64,000 nucleotides of DNA from Volvariella volvacea V23 (lineage: Eukaryota; Basidiomycota; Agaricomycetes; Agaricales; Pluteaceae). The stretch covers positions 1,217,309 to 1,281,308 of the forward strand of contig KB722740.1 in NCBI GenBank assembly GCA_000349905.1. The letters run 5' to 3'. The notes beneath the pieces are model-generated. The model was not told where the DNA came from, searched no databases, and saw only the letters and a program-made list of their open reading frames with translations. Shown here in pieces: positions 12,344 to 24,597 of this stretch; the first letter of the stretch is position 1; every line of letters begins with the position of its first letter. Made by a program: the position numbers and the translations under genes.

Positions 12344-13782
12344 ATGTCTTCTTCGACTTCCAAGCCTATCATTGTGAGTGCTTCCTTCCCCATAGGCACC
12401 ATATCGCCACTTCATCTACGCTTCTAACTTTGACCCGATCGACCTTCCCATCTAGACTGTCATCACAGGAACAGGGGCTCAAGGTCGCGCAGTCTCTCGT
12501 CACTTCAACGCATCAGGCAGATGGCACGTTCGCATTTTGACGCGAAACCCTCAAGGCCCGATCGCCCAATCCCTCCAACAAGAAGGCGTCGAAGTCCTGC
12601 AAGGGAACTTTGAGAACAAGGACGATCTCAAGAGAGCGTTCAAGGGCGCGTGGGCTGTAAGTGCACGAAATCATTCACATGGCTAATTCATTCATTTCTA
12701 CTGTTAGGTCTATAGCGTTACGATCCCTCCATGGCACCCTTCCTACTCCAACAAACTCGACGAATACACGCAAGGCGTGTTACAAGCTGACGCGGCCAAA
12801 GAGGAAAACGTCAAGTTCTTCATATTCTCGACCCTTCCTTACGTGGGTCCGGAGTTCATGGGTCTTGGCGGAGTCGAGTTATACGATTGTACGTGGGGTC
12901 CGTTCCCAATTCTAAATATAGACTAACGCCAACTGCGTCCCTTCATTTCTGTATAGCAAAAGCCCGAACGAACGACTATATCACCTCAATTGGCTTACCT
13001 GCTGTATACGTTAGCACCGCAGCATATGTTGATAATATCCATAACTGGCCCTTGATCCACTGGATCGACGATGGAAAGCGACTTGAATGTAAGCTCTTAT
13101 GTCATCGTTCATGGGGTCTCTTTTTCTAAAGCCACGTTTCTCTTATGCCAGTCTGGAATCACACCGTCGCCAAAGACAAGCCAATGGCCTTCCTTGTACG
13201 TTTCATTGCCTTGTCTTATAACGTCTGTCGACTAACGGTTCACGATCTCCAATAGTGGGTGGACAAGGACCTCGGACCATCGATCCTCGCTCTCGCCGAG
13301 TCATTCTACAACTTCAAAAAGCCCCTTCTCTCGCATCCTTTGAACCACTCCATCCAGCCTCTAGCTTCATGGCGTGGAACTTGGGGTGCTGTTTCAAGGG
13401 AGATCGAAAATCAAACAGGGATCCCAACCATCCACACTACAGTGTAAGCAATGCTCTCTCTATTTCACTTCTCCGATTTGTCCTTAATCTCCGCTTTTGC
13501 TCTCTCTTCAGGCCAACCGCAGATGAGAGATGGCACAAAGATCGTACGTATCATTCATCCCCCCGCCGTTCAGTTTTCGTGTTCCTTATATCTTATGCCA
13601 TTCCACACACAGTGACCAACGCGCTCATATACCAAAACACGCACGGCCTATACCCCGAAACCGCCTTCCCGCCCAAAACGTTCATGGACATTGGCGTCAA
13701 GTTCTCGACGCTCCAGGAATTCGTAAAGGCGAAGATTGTGCCCATGTTCAAGGACGGCGAGAAGGTCAAGGCAAAGTTGTAG
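12344..13782 (+). CDS. NmrA-like NAD(P)-binding protein
   Basis: Eight exons (12344-12373, 12456-12656, 12708-12888, 12957-13088, 13152-13195, 13256-13443, 13512-13543, 13613-13782) join in phase to 325 aa. The family is of the short-chain dehydrogenase Rossmann type; members bind NAD(P)(H) and act as redox sensors or atypical reductases. The nucleotide-binding motif VITGTGAQGRAVSRH starts near residue 11, just after the first intron. It is followed by RILTRNP, EVLQGNFENKDDLKRAFKGAWAVYSV-type strand/helix text, and FFIFSTLP where SDR enzymes place the catalytic Ser. The usual YxxxK pair is not evident; the corresponding region reads DSKARTNDYI. The C-terminal part has TFMDIGVKFSTLQEF. Whether it is an enzyme or a sensor cannot be decided. 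Confidence 0.88.
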
Positions 13783-15158
13783 TGCAACGGCGCGTAATGG
13801 AAATGGCTTGATTATTTTGTGTATATAATGTATCTAATTTCTTATTTATTCTGTCTGTACAGTCTAAAATATTCCATTTGCCCCAACTTCTGGTCCGGGA
13901 TGCAAGCCACGGAAAGACATGTGCTGATTCATCGGAACCTTCGGCCTCAATCCACTCTTCACAGCTACTAGTGGTACGACCTCAGCACTCGTTCGTGATG
14001 TACCCACAGAGGCTCTTTCGCTTATATTCGCCTCCTATTGCGACATCGCTCCAAGCCGCATAGCACCAGTGACACCCGGACTCGTCTGCAGGTGGCGGCG
14101 CACCCTCACTTTGGATACCTACTGTCTATAGACATCTATCGCTATAGACATCCATCGAGATAAGCCGAGAGGCGACTGGTCTTGCTCGTTGTACCCCACC
14201 CACTTATAACTCAGTGGCTAGTGCGGTCCCATGGCTTATTATGCACAGTCAAAGCTGTCACGTATCTGGGCAACGAATGAACAGCCGGGCTGTATTATCG
14301 CCACCGTGATGGTCGTATCCGTTCCCAGGTATTTTGCTCCATCTCCAATCGAGTTCAAGAATTGTCACTTTCTGTGCAGTTTGAAGAGCTAAAGCAATGC
14401 AGTAGGCTCGTTTAACGTAGATTCCCGAAACTTCAAATTCTGTGTCTTTTGGTTGTCGATGACCTCAAACACCTTGATGCAAGAGGGATATTGGTTCGTT
14501 CTTTACAGTACAAGAGGTGACAGATAGTGTTTTAATAGAGTTCATTGGATCGAGGTGGAGGGTATCACTTGCGCTATGAGTGTAGGCAAAGTGTCAAGGA
14601 TTGAGGTCAAAGTTGACAGAGAGGGTGGATATGAAAGAGGAATAGGGTAAGCTACAAAGAAATGGTGGAGGGCTTCCATTTCCTATGCCCCGTCTTAATG
14701 ATAGCAATGTAGTATAAACTATCGCCAAAATATCTCTATGGAAAAGGGAATGGAAAGGGACGAAGTAGGGGGGTTTATCTAATCTTATGCCTTAAAAAAA
14801 CCCAGTTATCTACACTCTGGTGGTGGTGGTGGTGGTTTTCTGTAAGATCAAGGTCAGGCTTTGAGTCTAGGACATTCAATGGTTCTGTTTCCATAAATTG
14901 CCTTTAAAGAGCATACAAAGTTCATTTATAATACATTGAGAATGTAAGCTGCGAGAGGTGTCAAGTAGTATCAGGCTGTGAGAGCAGGCCGTTGATCCTT
15001 CTTGCATTATGACTACATGGGGTCTGAGTCGTTACAAGTCAGCTACATGCTTTAGGATTTATAGCATTCGCGAGTACCAGGCCTTCCGGAAGGTCCTGAA
15101 GTCCCCTACGAGTATTGAATTGAAGAGTGTGAAGAGTATTGTAAGGGCCACACCAAGC
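13783..15158. other. Convergent intergenic region, small repeats only
   Basis: AT-rich 3' flank of the NmrA-like gene (13805-13870), two adjacent copies of a CTATAGACATCNATCG unit near 14127-14160 and a TGG triplet run at 14818-14835. No gene is recognised. Confidence 0.45.
14818..14835. repeat. TGG trinucleotide microsatellite
   Basis: Six consecutive TGG units in non-coding DNA between convergent genes. Confidence 0.8.
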
Positions 15159-17367
15159 CTAGTTGTTGAAGTAATCTAGGTTAGCGGTGTTTCGCATAGC
15201 AGCCTCTGTCACCTTTGAACGAGGCTTGAGCACGCATTCAAAAGGCTCTGGATGCCTATAACCTCTGGTTAATGGAAGGTATCAACAGAAAACGGATGAA
15301 TCGAACTAACACGACCATCGTCGATGTATGCTGTACGTTTTGCTCAATCACGTTTCCATATTCGTCGACTGGTTTGGATATATCGAATAGCGTGATCAAC
15401 GAGACCACCGCCATCCATACCGAGTCCATTGCGAAGTATCGACCGGGACACACTCTATAAAGAAACACCGTTTCACCAATTTACACTGGTGCGCAAAAAG
15501 GAAAAACCATACCTCCTTCCGAATCCGAATGCAATTTCCTCTGGATCTTTGACGTCAGGATTCAACTTTCCGTCTTTCAAAAATCGTTCTGGAATGAAGG
15601 AATCTGGGTCTGGATAGGCTTCCTCGTCGTGCAGCATGGCCCTAAGCTGCATCAGACGATGGGAGAAAGTGCAATATAATTTCGTACCATATGTTAGCGA
15701 TTACTATAGTATTTGCAGGGATTCTATATCCACGGTATTCGTCTTCAACCTCGACATAGTGCGGAAGCCCTGGAACGTGCGTAGCACCATTTGCGCACCG
15801 GGAGGCTACCCTAAAAATTTACGTACCAATAGGCGCCACCTCTCTCCATCTTAATAGCTCTTTTACCACAGCAGTACAATAGGGAAGAGACTCGCGATCT
15901 TCGAATGAAGGAAGAGTGCTGGGTTTAATAATCGAATCAACTTCCGCTTGAGCCTTCTTCAGCACTTCTGGGTGAATCGTCAGAGCAAGGAATGCATTGA
16001 GAACGGTTGAGACGGTCTAAAAAGAGCGCATAAATTGCGAGAGAAGTGAATGAATGGAGGGATACACAAGCTGTATCACTTGCGGCTTATCATTAATGAG
16101 CGTTAGCCGTTCTGCGAGGTGAAGATTGCCGAACCTACCGAAGTACATGGTCCCCGTTGTTTCCCTCACGATCTGTTCCTGTGCGGCGATGTCACCGGAC
16201 TCGTCTACCTTTTGCAGACCTTGCAATGCAAGAGAGTGTATGACCTTTCCCTCGCTCTAGTTGCGTTAAGCATCAACAATATTAGCATATATCGGAATCA
16301 GCACAGACCAGATTTTTCTTGACTTGAACCCAGGGACTCTCAAGCATACCCCGGGATAGTCGCCGCCACTCGCGTGCAAGACGCTTAAACTCCGCTCCGG
16401 GCATCCACTCTGGGACGTACTTCAACATTGGGAGGGCGTCTACCAGGAATCTCCCAGGCACTGCCGCAATGGAGAACGAATGAACGGCCTTCTCCCCGTT
16501 ATCCAAGAAAGGATCATTCTTTGGAAGTGCTTCGATTCCGTAGGTGATGGACAAAATAATTTCACCTGCCATCCTGCCGGTGTACACCGTGGAGTTACTT
16601 CGCTTAGCCAACGTCAAAAATTTCTGGACCTACTGCCGTGCGTGTTGCATGAAGCTTTGGGGAGAGGTGAGAAGATTTCGCAACATGTTGTGGGTTGCTT
16701 TGAGGATGTGAGGGTGGAATTGAGAGGTAGCAGCAGCGTTGAATGATTGGTGCATCAGTTTCCTGCGTTCCCTCCTGACTCGTGGTGAGATTCGAAGAGT
16801 CTGCCCAAGGCATTTGGGACCTTACCAAGGATTTCCTTTTTACACACGATCTATTCAATACCCAAATGAAGCATAAGTAGTGCACATACCGTATTTCAAG
16901 AAGCTGAAGAGGAAATCCCAGCCCATCAGGTCCAGCAACATAGGCTGCGGCCCACTATTGAACATTTAGATCCAATCATTGAAACTGCAACTCGTAACCC
17001 CCTTACCGACTGGAATATATTGCTGATCGTCTGTCAAGCAGCTCCGATGTGGCAACAGTGTTGTCCAGTATTAACAGTCTGGTACCTGCAATGTTGAGAA
17101 ACACGACATCTGAATCTGCTTGATGCGCATGAGCTCGTGCATAATGATTGGACCAGATTGAACTTTACTGCATTCCTGTGCCCACTTATGATAAACCTTC
17201 CATTCGTAACTCTTCGGGATGTCCAATAGATTTCCGATGATTGGTAGTCTCTTGGGCCCAGGAGGCAAAGGAAGGTGCCAATAAGGTGATGCGCGAATGT
17301 AGTAGCGAATAACAAAGAGAATGAGTGTTGCTGCTAAGAGAACGGCAGTGTCCGTTGTAGTAAGCAT
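15159..17367 (-). CDS. Cytochrome P450 (first), one exon junction unresolved
   Basis: A membrane-bound heme monooxygenase. It starts MLTTTDTAVLLAATLILF (signal anchor), then the Pro-rich hinge LPLPPGPKRLPIIGN. Exons read: 17367-17169, 17115-17007, 16954-16890, an exon ending 16634, then 16573-16309, 16256-16139, 16085-16066 (20 nt), 16016-15827, 15769-15688, 15641-15513, 15454-15311 and 15255-15159. The I-helix AASDTACTVSTV is assembled across two introns, the ExxR is KELLR, the PERF block is SFIPERFLKDGK, and the heme loop FGFGRRVCPGR carries the Cys. The C-terminus HPEPFECVLKPRSK is typical of Agaricomycete P450s of the OrdA/O-methylsterigmatocystin-oxidoreductase-like group. The exon between 16890 and 16790 cannot be joined in frame: RRERRKLMHQSFN is present, but no acceptor gives the right phase and the usual Trp of helix C is missing. 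It may be a one-base lesion. Substrate unknown. Confidence 0.75.
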
Positions 17368-18963
17368 TTCCCTGGTCGGCACTGAAGACAGATGAGTTTA
17401 TTCCCCAGTTGAAGTGAGTGCTTTAGCAGCTTCTTCAGCTCATGTCTTATCCTGATTATATAGGAGGTGAATCATGCACAACCTGTTGATACGGTGCCAT
17501 CGGCACTCACTGGCAGGTATGCCAAAATTCGTGAAGTACAAGTATTTTACCCATTTCGCTATAACCTTGACAGGTCCATCAACGTTAGTTTTGGACGTAT
17601 TTTTATTGTTCGGGAGACCGCTGCGATGAGATGCTGTTCAGTGTAAGGTAGGATCAGATCAAGGAGCGTAATTGGTGTCACAATCACCTAGCGGTCCGAA
17701 TCCAGGTCGAACGGTGGGAGTGGAAGTGGTTAACCGTGATACTGACACGAATGGTTGTAATGAAGATGGCCATCTGGTGCTGATCCCGCTGGTGAATGGG
17801 GCAATACCGCCTCTCGATGAAACCCTGCACATCGTTAGAATTGCAACTAGGCCGCCGCAGGAGCGCCTAGGCTTATCGACACCTTTTTTTAGATTCTACA
17901 AGCGGCTTTTACCCTCGAAACCAAATGTCATGGACCTGCCTTAGCGAATTAACGAGGGAGAACTGATCCACACGCGTTTTGTTGCAGAGCACCAGGTAAG
18001 TCTGGATGATGGATATTTGCATCTGTCGGCATTGGTATCGGCATCGGAGCTTGAATTTTGGGAACTGTGCACCTGACTGCGCATTTAGCGTAGGCGTCGG
18101 TATGGCACATAACTGGTCCTTTACGTGCGCAAGCGACGTCAGGCCATGGTTTCTGCTTCACCTAGGTCCATCTTCCTCTAACCCAATTCCGTAGAGGAAG
18201 TTCTCTCGTATTTTACAGCTTGACCATTAACATACAGGAGATCCTAACGCTGAGTGGCACTCGGATAACTGGGATGCTCACACAACCGCGTTGTAACTTT
18301 CAACTTCGTGCTACGTTTGCAATTTCGACGTTATGGCGACAACCCCCAATCCCTGTACTCGTACCCCTGCATACCTTTAAAGTCACCAAACGCGCATCTA
18401 CCATTACACTTTATTGTGCCAGCGCTTTTGATCTTAATGAACACCCACTTGGCGTTCAAGTTAATCCCTGCGAATACATAAGGAGGACTACAGCATGTCC
18501 TGCACCTTATCTATTCGTATTTTTTTGTGTCTTGTGAGAGCATTGCTTAGGTTGGAGCATATGGTACAATGATGTAGTGCTGGGTTCCGGGCAGATGGTA
18601 AATACTGAATGGAGATGAGGTTAGTGCACTCTTACCTCTATATGGTGATGTGGAATGCTAGACTCAAGATATAAATACCGGATTCTACCACTCCCAGCTC
18701 ACCGGGAGAAACTTGGTGATGCTTTTGAGGGGACGTCTCAATTGGAACAAGACGAGCACATGATGGGGAAAGAGAAGATTCTGATGTCGATGTTGAGAAA
18801 GAGCTGATCAGGGGCACATCAACAGGCGCAGTCCAACTTCTCTCGCCTGGTGACCACAAGACCTGCCTTCTCAATGTAGTATTGATACACACTCCCGCTC
18901 CAAATTTTCATCCCATAGACTTGCAGCTTACACCCGATGTGACGGGCTCAGGTGGCAAGGCCA
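17368..18963. other. Intergenic, no gene recognised
   Basis: Divergent flank of the first P450 and of F-box B. Open frames of about 60-105 codons look random. Confidence 0.4.
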
Positions 18964-18971
18964 TATATATA
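18964..18971 (+). promoter_or_regulatory. TATA-like box of F-box B
   Basis: TATATATA lies about 35 bp before the ATG at 19006. The distance to the ATG is short for a fungal leader, so the real start of translation may be this ATG or the next. Confidence 0.35.
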
Positions 18972-19005
18972 CTTGCTCCAGTTTCTCTACAAGCAGTATC
19001 AAGCC

Positions 19006-20638
19006 ATGACCTCTCCATTACCCAGGCGTGTCCCCCTCAACGCCGATGTAATAGAGGAAGTCCTTTCACACTTCTCTATTCACACAGACAACCCTAACGC
19101 AGACTGGCGCACCAATGACCGGGACCTCTTCAATATCGCACTTACATGTCGGCAATTCAAGGAGCCTGCGCTTTCCGCCTTGTGGCATTCATTGGATTCG
19201 CTCGATCCGCTGTTATGTTTATTACCCCAAATTGAAAAACAGGGTAACACACGTGTACGTTCTCTTTGTATTCGCCTATGAGCGTATGGGCTCACACTAG
19301 TTTAGCTCTTCAATGGCGCGCGCCCTAAACTATGGACACGGTTCGATTACTATGCAAGAAGAGTTCGGGAGTTCAGGTGCAGACCTCTTGCAGATGAAGC
19401 ACCCCCGCGGATCAGTCCGTTTGCCCAAGTCTGTATCAGCAAAGCTCGCGGATTTCTCCTTCGAAATCTTCACTCACTATTTTTCGATTTACGATCGGCT
19501 CAGTCTCTTCATATCTTGGAGAGTTTGCTGCCTGCTCTTCTTGAGCCAACCATCCAGAAGATAGTGATATGGAATGCAGATGTCAACCCATTTGATATAC
19601 ACCAGCTCCTTTCCGTCATTCGATTCACCTGCGAGAATGTTCAGTTTATCTCTATCCATGGTCACGCATCCAACTTCACTCTGAATACGATCTCTTCCTT
19701 TCCAAATTTGCAGCAGTGTATCTATCTCCCCCAACCCAGCAGCTCGACAGCTGTTTCTGTATTTCCCCTTCCATTCCTGAATCAGCTCAGCCAATTACCC
19801 CGTTTGCAGGAGCTGAATATGGACCTCATAAAGCACTCCCAGTTACATACGTCAAATGAATTGAATTTCGACTTCACCTCATTGAAGCGCTTGTCATTGT
19901 ATGGCAACTCACATTCTGTGACATGCATCATCAAGAAAATTCAATCGGTTGATATTTCAGATCTCAACATACGCCTCGATCCCAATACCCAGACCACTCG
20001 CCATATACCGGAAGGCGTGAGCTGGGACCAGATAAACTCACTAATCTCCGGACGCTGGTCACATTCGATAAGTTCCCTTAAATTCCACCTTCGATGCAGC
20101 CAGATCAAAGGATTTAGCTACCTAGAAGGCCTTGTAACCTTGTTATCCAGAGCAGGCCAACGTACTCGCTCCTTCCAGCTCCTCGATGACTACAATAAAT
20201 TTCCACCCATCTCCCATACGCAGGTATGGGACATACTCAAGTCAAACATGCCAAAACTCTCAGTCCTCAACCTTCCATGGTTCGACAATACTGACCCTCG
20301 CACAAATCCACGAGTTGCTCCCTCATCTCCCTTGCTTGGAATCGCTAGGCATTGCTATCACCCTTGACGGGATTCCCCCTCTGAACGCTCTCGCTCCTCT
20401 GCGTCATAATCTCAAAACCCTGTCTGTCGGACAATCCCACAATTTCCCACAAGACCAACGTCAGACGCATCTAGCCTTCTACCACCTCTACCGCATGGCC
20501 CCAAAGTTGAGCGAGGTGCGGTATCCCCAATCCGACATTTCCACAGGTACCAGTGGCCAGTGGGCGCAATTACAGGGCATGCTTATCCTATTCCGTACTA
20601 TTGATGAGGATAAAAGAGAATTATCGCAAGGAAAGTAA
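19006..20638 (+). pseudogene. F-box/LRR-like protein gene with one frame break (F-box B)
   Basis: Exon 1 (19006-19254) codes for an F-box: VPLNADVIEEVLSHF, then DLFNIALTCRQFKEPALSALWHSLDSLDPLLCLLP. A 51-nt intron (19255-19305) joins in phase to RFDYYARRVREF, the same block as in F-box A. LRR-like text then runs to about 20285. There the frame shifts by one base inside LPWFDN / LTLAQIHELLPHLPCLESLG, with no room for an intron; the second frame carries on to TAA at 20636-20638. Without the shift the protein would be about 500 aa, the usual size; as it stands, the reading ends at 20367 with a short unrelated tail. It could be a pseudogene, or an intact gene with a sequencing error. A purine-rich A/G tract follows the stop. 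Confidence 0.7.
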
Positions 20639-20883
20639 AAAAAAAAAGAAGAAGAAAAAAGAAAAATCAACTCGCGATATTTCCAGTACCATGTTGGGAG
20701 TAATTACAGAAAAAATATCTGACTCTAGAATCATGTTTCCCTTGCGTCATCCTTAATCTCCTTACCCAAATCCATGTATAAAAAACATTATTTAGAAACA
20801 ATAATTCAAGTGTATGCAATCCATGCCCAGATAGGTAAATAAGTATTAAGCTGACACCATACCCTCAACTCCGAATCTCAGTA
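20639..20883. other. Short AT-rich spacer
   Basis: A purine-rich tract follows the F-box stop at 20638-20662, then AT-rich DNA. No gene seen. Confidence 0.5.
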
Positions 20884-21235
20884 CTACCACTGAAGGACTA
20901 CCATGTACGCATGATGACATTGTAAAACCAATAAAAAAGCACAAAATACATAAGATAAAGTAGCCCATATCCCATACTCCATAACGCAACTCGTCCAATC
21001 CCAACCAACCCAATACTCTGTCAACTCCTCATATACCGGCAAGGAAAACCTCGTCTGGACAAATACCTTTTGCATATTGTCCTCTCTCTGATCAAATGTG
21101 CCATAAACCTTGTCTAGCGTCACTCGGTGCGTCACCATCTTGAGCAGGTCAACTCGTCCATCCTGCACCATTTTCAGCTGTTTTGGCCAGTATTTCTGGA
21201 CGGGTGCTTGCCCGTCTCCATGGAATATCGAACGT
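20884..21235 (-). pseudogene. Orphan C-terminal fragment of a zinc alcohol dehydrogenase
   Basis: The reading DGQAPVQKYWPKQLKMVQDGRVD, then LLKMVTHRV, DKVYGTFDQREDNMQKVFVQTRFS and ELTEY, matches the last 75 or so residues of the intact alcohol dehydrogenase at 30270-31839 at most positions. No coenzyme domain or zinc domain lies upstream; the similarity stops near 21235. At the point where the intact gene has TAT TGA, this copy reads TAT TGG, so the frame runs on into a 37-residue unrelated tail that ends at 20884. It is a partial duplicate with a lost stop codon and is most likely dead. Confidence 0.8.
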
Positions 21236-21443
21236 GACTGGACTTCCTTCGCCTCTTCAGCAGTGATAGCACATCGAATTTAGCCAATTGGGCCTGTCGA
21301 GTGGCAGACCTGCGCCTTTACACCTTCTGAAAGAATCGTATCCTATTGCTACGCAGGGGTTATGTAGGTTCGAATACCAAATTGCAAGAGGACCATGCAT
21401 CCTTCTCGAAGCTCCCTACAGACCGAAAACTTGATAAATAATC

Positions 21444-23784
21444 CTAAAGAGGAATTGGGAGCACTCTTGTAGGATATGGGACGAAATCGTTATTGGATAT
21501 CTCGAGTAAAAGTTTCCTCATTATTGGAACTGCACATCTAGAAGGTCCCAATTCATGCGAAACGGGAATTCTGACTCGTCGAGTATCGTCCACGTTGCTG
21601 CTCCAGATGCCTCCTGGTTTAGGCTTCACAACGACATACCAGAATTCTTTGATGCCAGTTGCTTTGGCTTCGAGGGCTTCTAAGCCTCTCAAATCTACAA
21701 TCGGACTATGAGGCGAGACGACTTGAAATGCCAGGGCAACAGTAGGCGAAGAGAAAACGATGCCGTTGAACGTGAGTGAACCTATTCCGAAATAGGTCGA
21801 TATCGAGCGCTTATTCTGGAGTGAAATCCGAGGCGCATCTGACTTGTTACAATTTAACTGGGAGCCGCTGGCGGATGTATGGAGGGAGAAACGATTAAAA
21901 GAAAGATCGGATGGTTTGTTCAGTCCGGCGTAGACCTTGTCGTCGTTTACTATGGAGATATCTTGTGCCTTCAGAATAAGCTTGCTGGTGCTAGTAGGGT
22001 CACTAACCCACTCAGAATGATTCAGGCGCTGACTCGTCGACGAGGGGTGTGGAAGTGCTTCACTGGTAGTCAAAGGTCGAACTCTCCAGTGCGAACTAAA
22101 CAACAAGATCCTATGTAACCCATAATCCAATACACTTGCAGCAAGAAGCGCAGTATCCAAGCACTCGTTGAAAGCGAAAAACAATATCCTGAGTGCTTGT
22201 CGATGTTCAGATTGCTCCAATGTTCTCACTAGACGCCGGGTAAGATATCGGGTCGAGATTTCTAGTCGGGGGTGTGCCCGCATCTTGAACTCCGAGTCTG
22301 GGGAAACTGTGAAAATGCCGTGTGCGGACTGTGTGTAGTGGAGTGGAGTCAACGAGAGTATGCCGTCATCTCCTGGGAGCATGTTCCTCGCCGTCTGACA
22401 CAAATCACCAATACTTGTGCTTCGAATGAAGTCAGCGATGTCATTGTCATGTTGTTCCAGACAATTGGCGCATTCGTACGCTTTGGCTGCTGAGGGGGTG
22501 TAGCGGGAGTAGTATTGTTCTAGTTCAGATATTGATATGCTTGGGTGTTCAAGCCTTCTATCCCGCCTGCGTAAACGGCAGAAGAGACAGAAATCAGAAA
22601 TAACTCGAAGACAGAGCGGATTATAGGTGCGTACCAATTATGAGCCCCCGAAAGGAGAACGGCTTCATAAAATACATAGCAGCGCAATCCTCCTTTTGGA
22701 GCCAGCGGTTGCACGCAGGCTCTGGAGGCATAGCACGTACGGCAAAATAAGAATTGTCATAGAAGAGCTGGGGAAAGTGGTCCACCCCATCAACTGGATT
22801 CAAGTTGACCAGACACCACGTAGTAGGAGGGAGAAATAGCGCTAGGTTATGGATGTGATCTATCTCCATCTCGAATGCGCCGTCTGAAGCAAACACGGTA
22901 ATGTAATTGATGTCGTTCACAAGGACCGTCGGTTTTTGTGCTTGGAGGCGTAGGAGGAGAATGTAATACAGGAAGATTGATTTTCCTTCAAAAATCAAAT
23001 TGAATTTGAATATCAGTGGCATTTTAGGGAGGGCGAGTATACCTATTCCAGGGTGGCCTACAACTGCAACTCCATCCACATCAGGAGACGCCGATTCTTC
23101 GTAATCCAAGAACGGGTTTCGATACTGTCGTGAAGTGTCACATGCACCAATATAGTGCTCCTGCTCTTCAACTCCATATTCTACAACGTCGTCTCTATTC
23201 CAAAACACCCCGCGATCATTCATCCTTTTTGCCTTCATTATATCAGCTAACGCGACATGATATTCATCGCGGACGAATGGCCGAACGCGCAAGCTTTGGA
23301 AGATACAGTCATCAACACCTGGAGATGGGTGAAACACCCACACCAGACATGATTTCGCGGCCCTGCCAGTGCTTGGAGCGTCCGAAGAATCTTCTAGTAG
23401 GACTTCTTCCAGAACGAAGGGTTCTCCGCCTTTACGCCACAGCTCGTCACATAACGGGTTGTATGCACTGAGAGATAGAAATTTCCTAACTGCGTCATAT
23501 GGAGAACCTGAACCACCACGGGGTTGTCCATTGGCAAAAACTTGGTTCACCGAATACCGTAAAAACTGAAAGATTGTGGACAACATGTCGTGGGAGGCAT
23601 CCCTTCTCTTTTGTTGTCTCAATTTCCCGATCATGTGTGCACAAATTAGGAGGTAATAGGAAAGGAGTATTCGCAAAGCTATTGCCAACGTGCTTGACAC
23701 GCTCCAAGTTAGGCCTTGAAAGGTATGGCAAAAAAGCGGGAACTTAGGGGAATTGTTGGGACGAGCACGAGTTACATCGAACAT
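21444..23784 (-). CDS. Crinkler/RHS-like P-loop NTPase
   Basis: Two long open stretches. The upstream one carries a Walker A motif cut by a 57-nt intron (about 23042-22986): VVGHPGIG joined to KSIFLYYILLLRLQAQKPTVL. GxPGIGKSxFLxYxLLxRL is typical of a P-loop NTPase family of Agaricomycetes and oomycetes that resembles Crinkler effectors and trypanosome RHS proteins; this assignment is from memory of the motif. N-terminal to it is AYNPLCDELWRKGGEPFVLEE. The downstream stretch (22590-21444) is about 380 codons with a Cys pair (ECANCLEQHD) and no domain I recognise. The junction near 22560-22670 is unclear: a donor after MYFMKP is in phase with the acceptor at 22575, while a better-looking donor 25 bases on is not. 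The start may be the ATG at 23784, which adds a hydrophobic stretch, or at 23586. Confidence 0.55.
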
Positions 23785-24597
23785 CTCCTTTTCATTCTCG
23801 AATCAGTAAAGTATCGTCGTCCCACTGGCACGACGCAAGACCTAAGCTAAAATCGAGCGCAACATGCGCACTAAACCACAAACGACAGAACAATAACAAA
23901 AAGGAACGTGATAGTCATCGCCGGCGCCGTGGCCGTCACGGTTCTCGTCATCCAAAATCGTCGTAAACACAAAGCACGAGTGGAGGTAGGGTAGCCAACA
24001 ATAGTCCAAAACAAGTTGAACAGGTGAACGGTAAGGTAAGGTAAAGTAGGTATCGTATCGTAAAAGAAAGGAGGGTAAAGGTTGTATACAAGATGCCATG
24101 CGGGCAGGGGCAGGAGAAAAAGAAAACATTCCAATGTTCTAGTATGAGTACAACAAAGCCCAAAAAAGCAGGAGAGTAAGAGATATGCATGAGATGATAA
24201 TGGGAATGGTATATGCGATGAGTAAATGCAGGATAATCATAAACAATCACAAAAAGGACAGACAAAAAAAACAAAAAACAATAAGTCGAAGGCGACAGCC
24301 TGGGGACATGAGGACGGGGAATAGAAGGTGGGGGCACTCAATACCGTAATGTTATACACCACAATTGTTAATCGTTGTGGTCCTGAGTTGAGTCATAAGC
24401 TCGTGTGAGAATGGCAAACGTCGACAACAAGGCCTCTTGGTGACCGGCGAGGCAGATAAAACGAATGTCGTGAACGTGATGTCGGGGCGGGGAGAGGGTA
24501 TAACGTGTGCAGCAAAGCAGGGTATTCACAAAGCAGCGAGTTCGAAAGCAGACGACTGAAACCAACGAAGAGGGGGGAGAGAAAGAGACTCGCTCGT
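23785..24597. other. Intergenic, likely promoter of the NTPase and 3' flank of ste6
   Basis: AT-rich on the right side, with many short antisense frames that look random. No gene recognised. Confidence 0.4.

Noticed and set aside
21350..21385. GGTTCGAATACC, resembling a tRNA B box
   Set aside because: No A box at the right distance and no acceptor stem could be folded around it.
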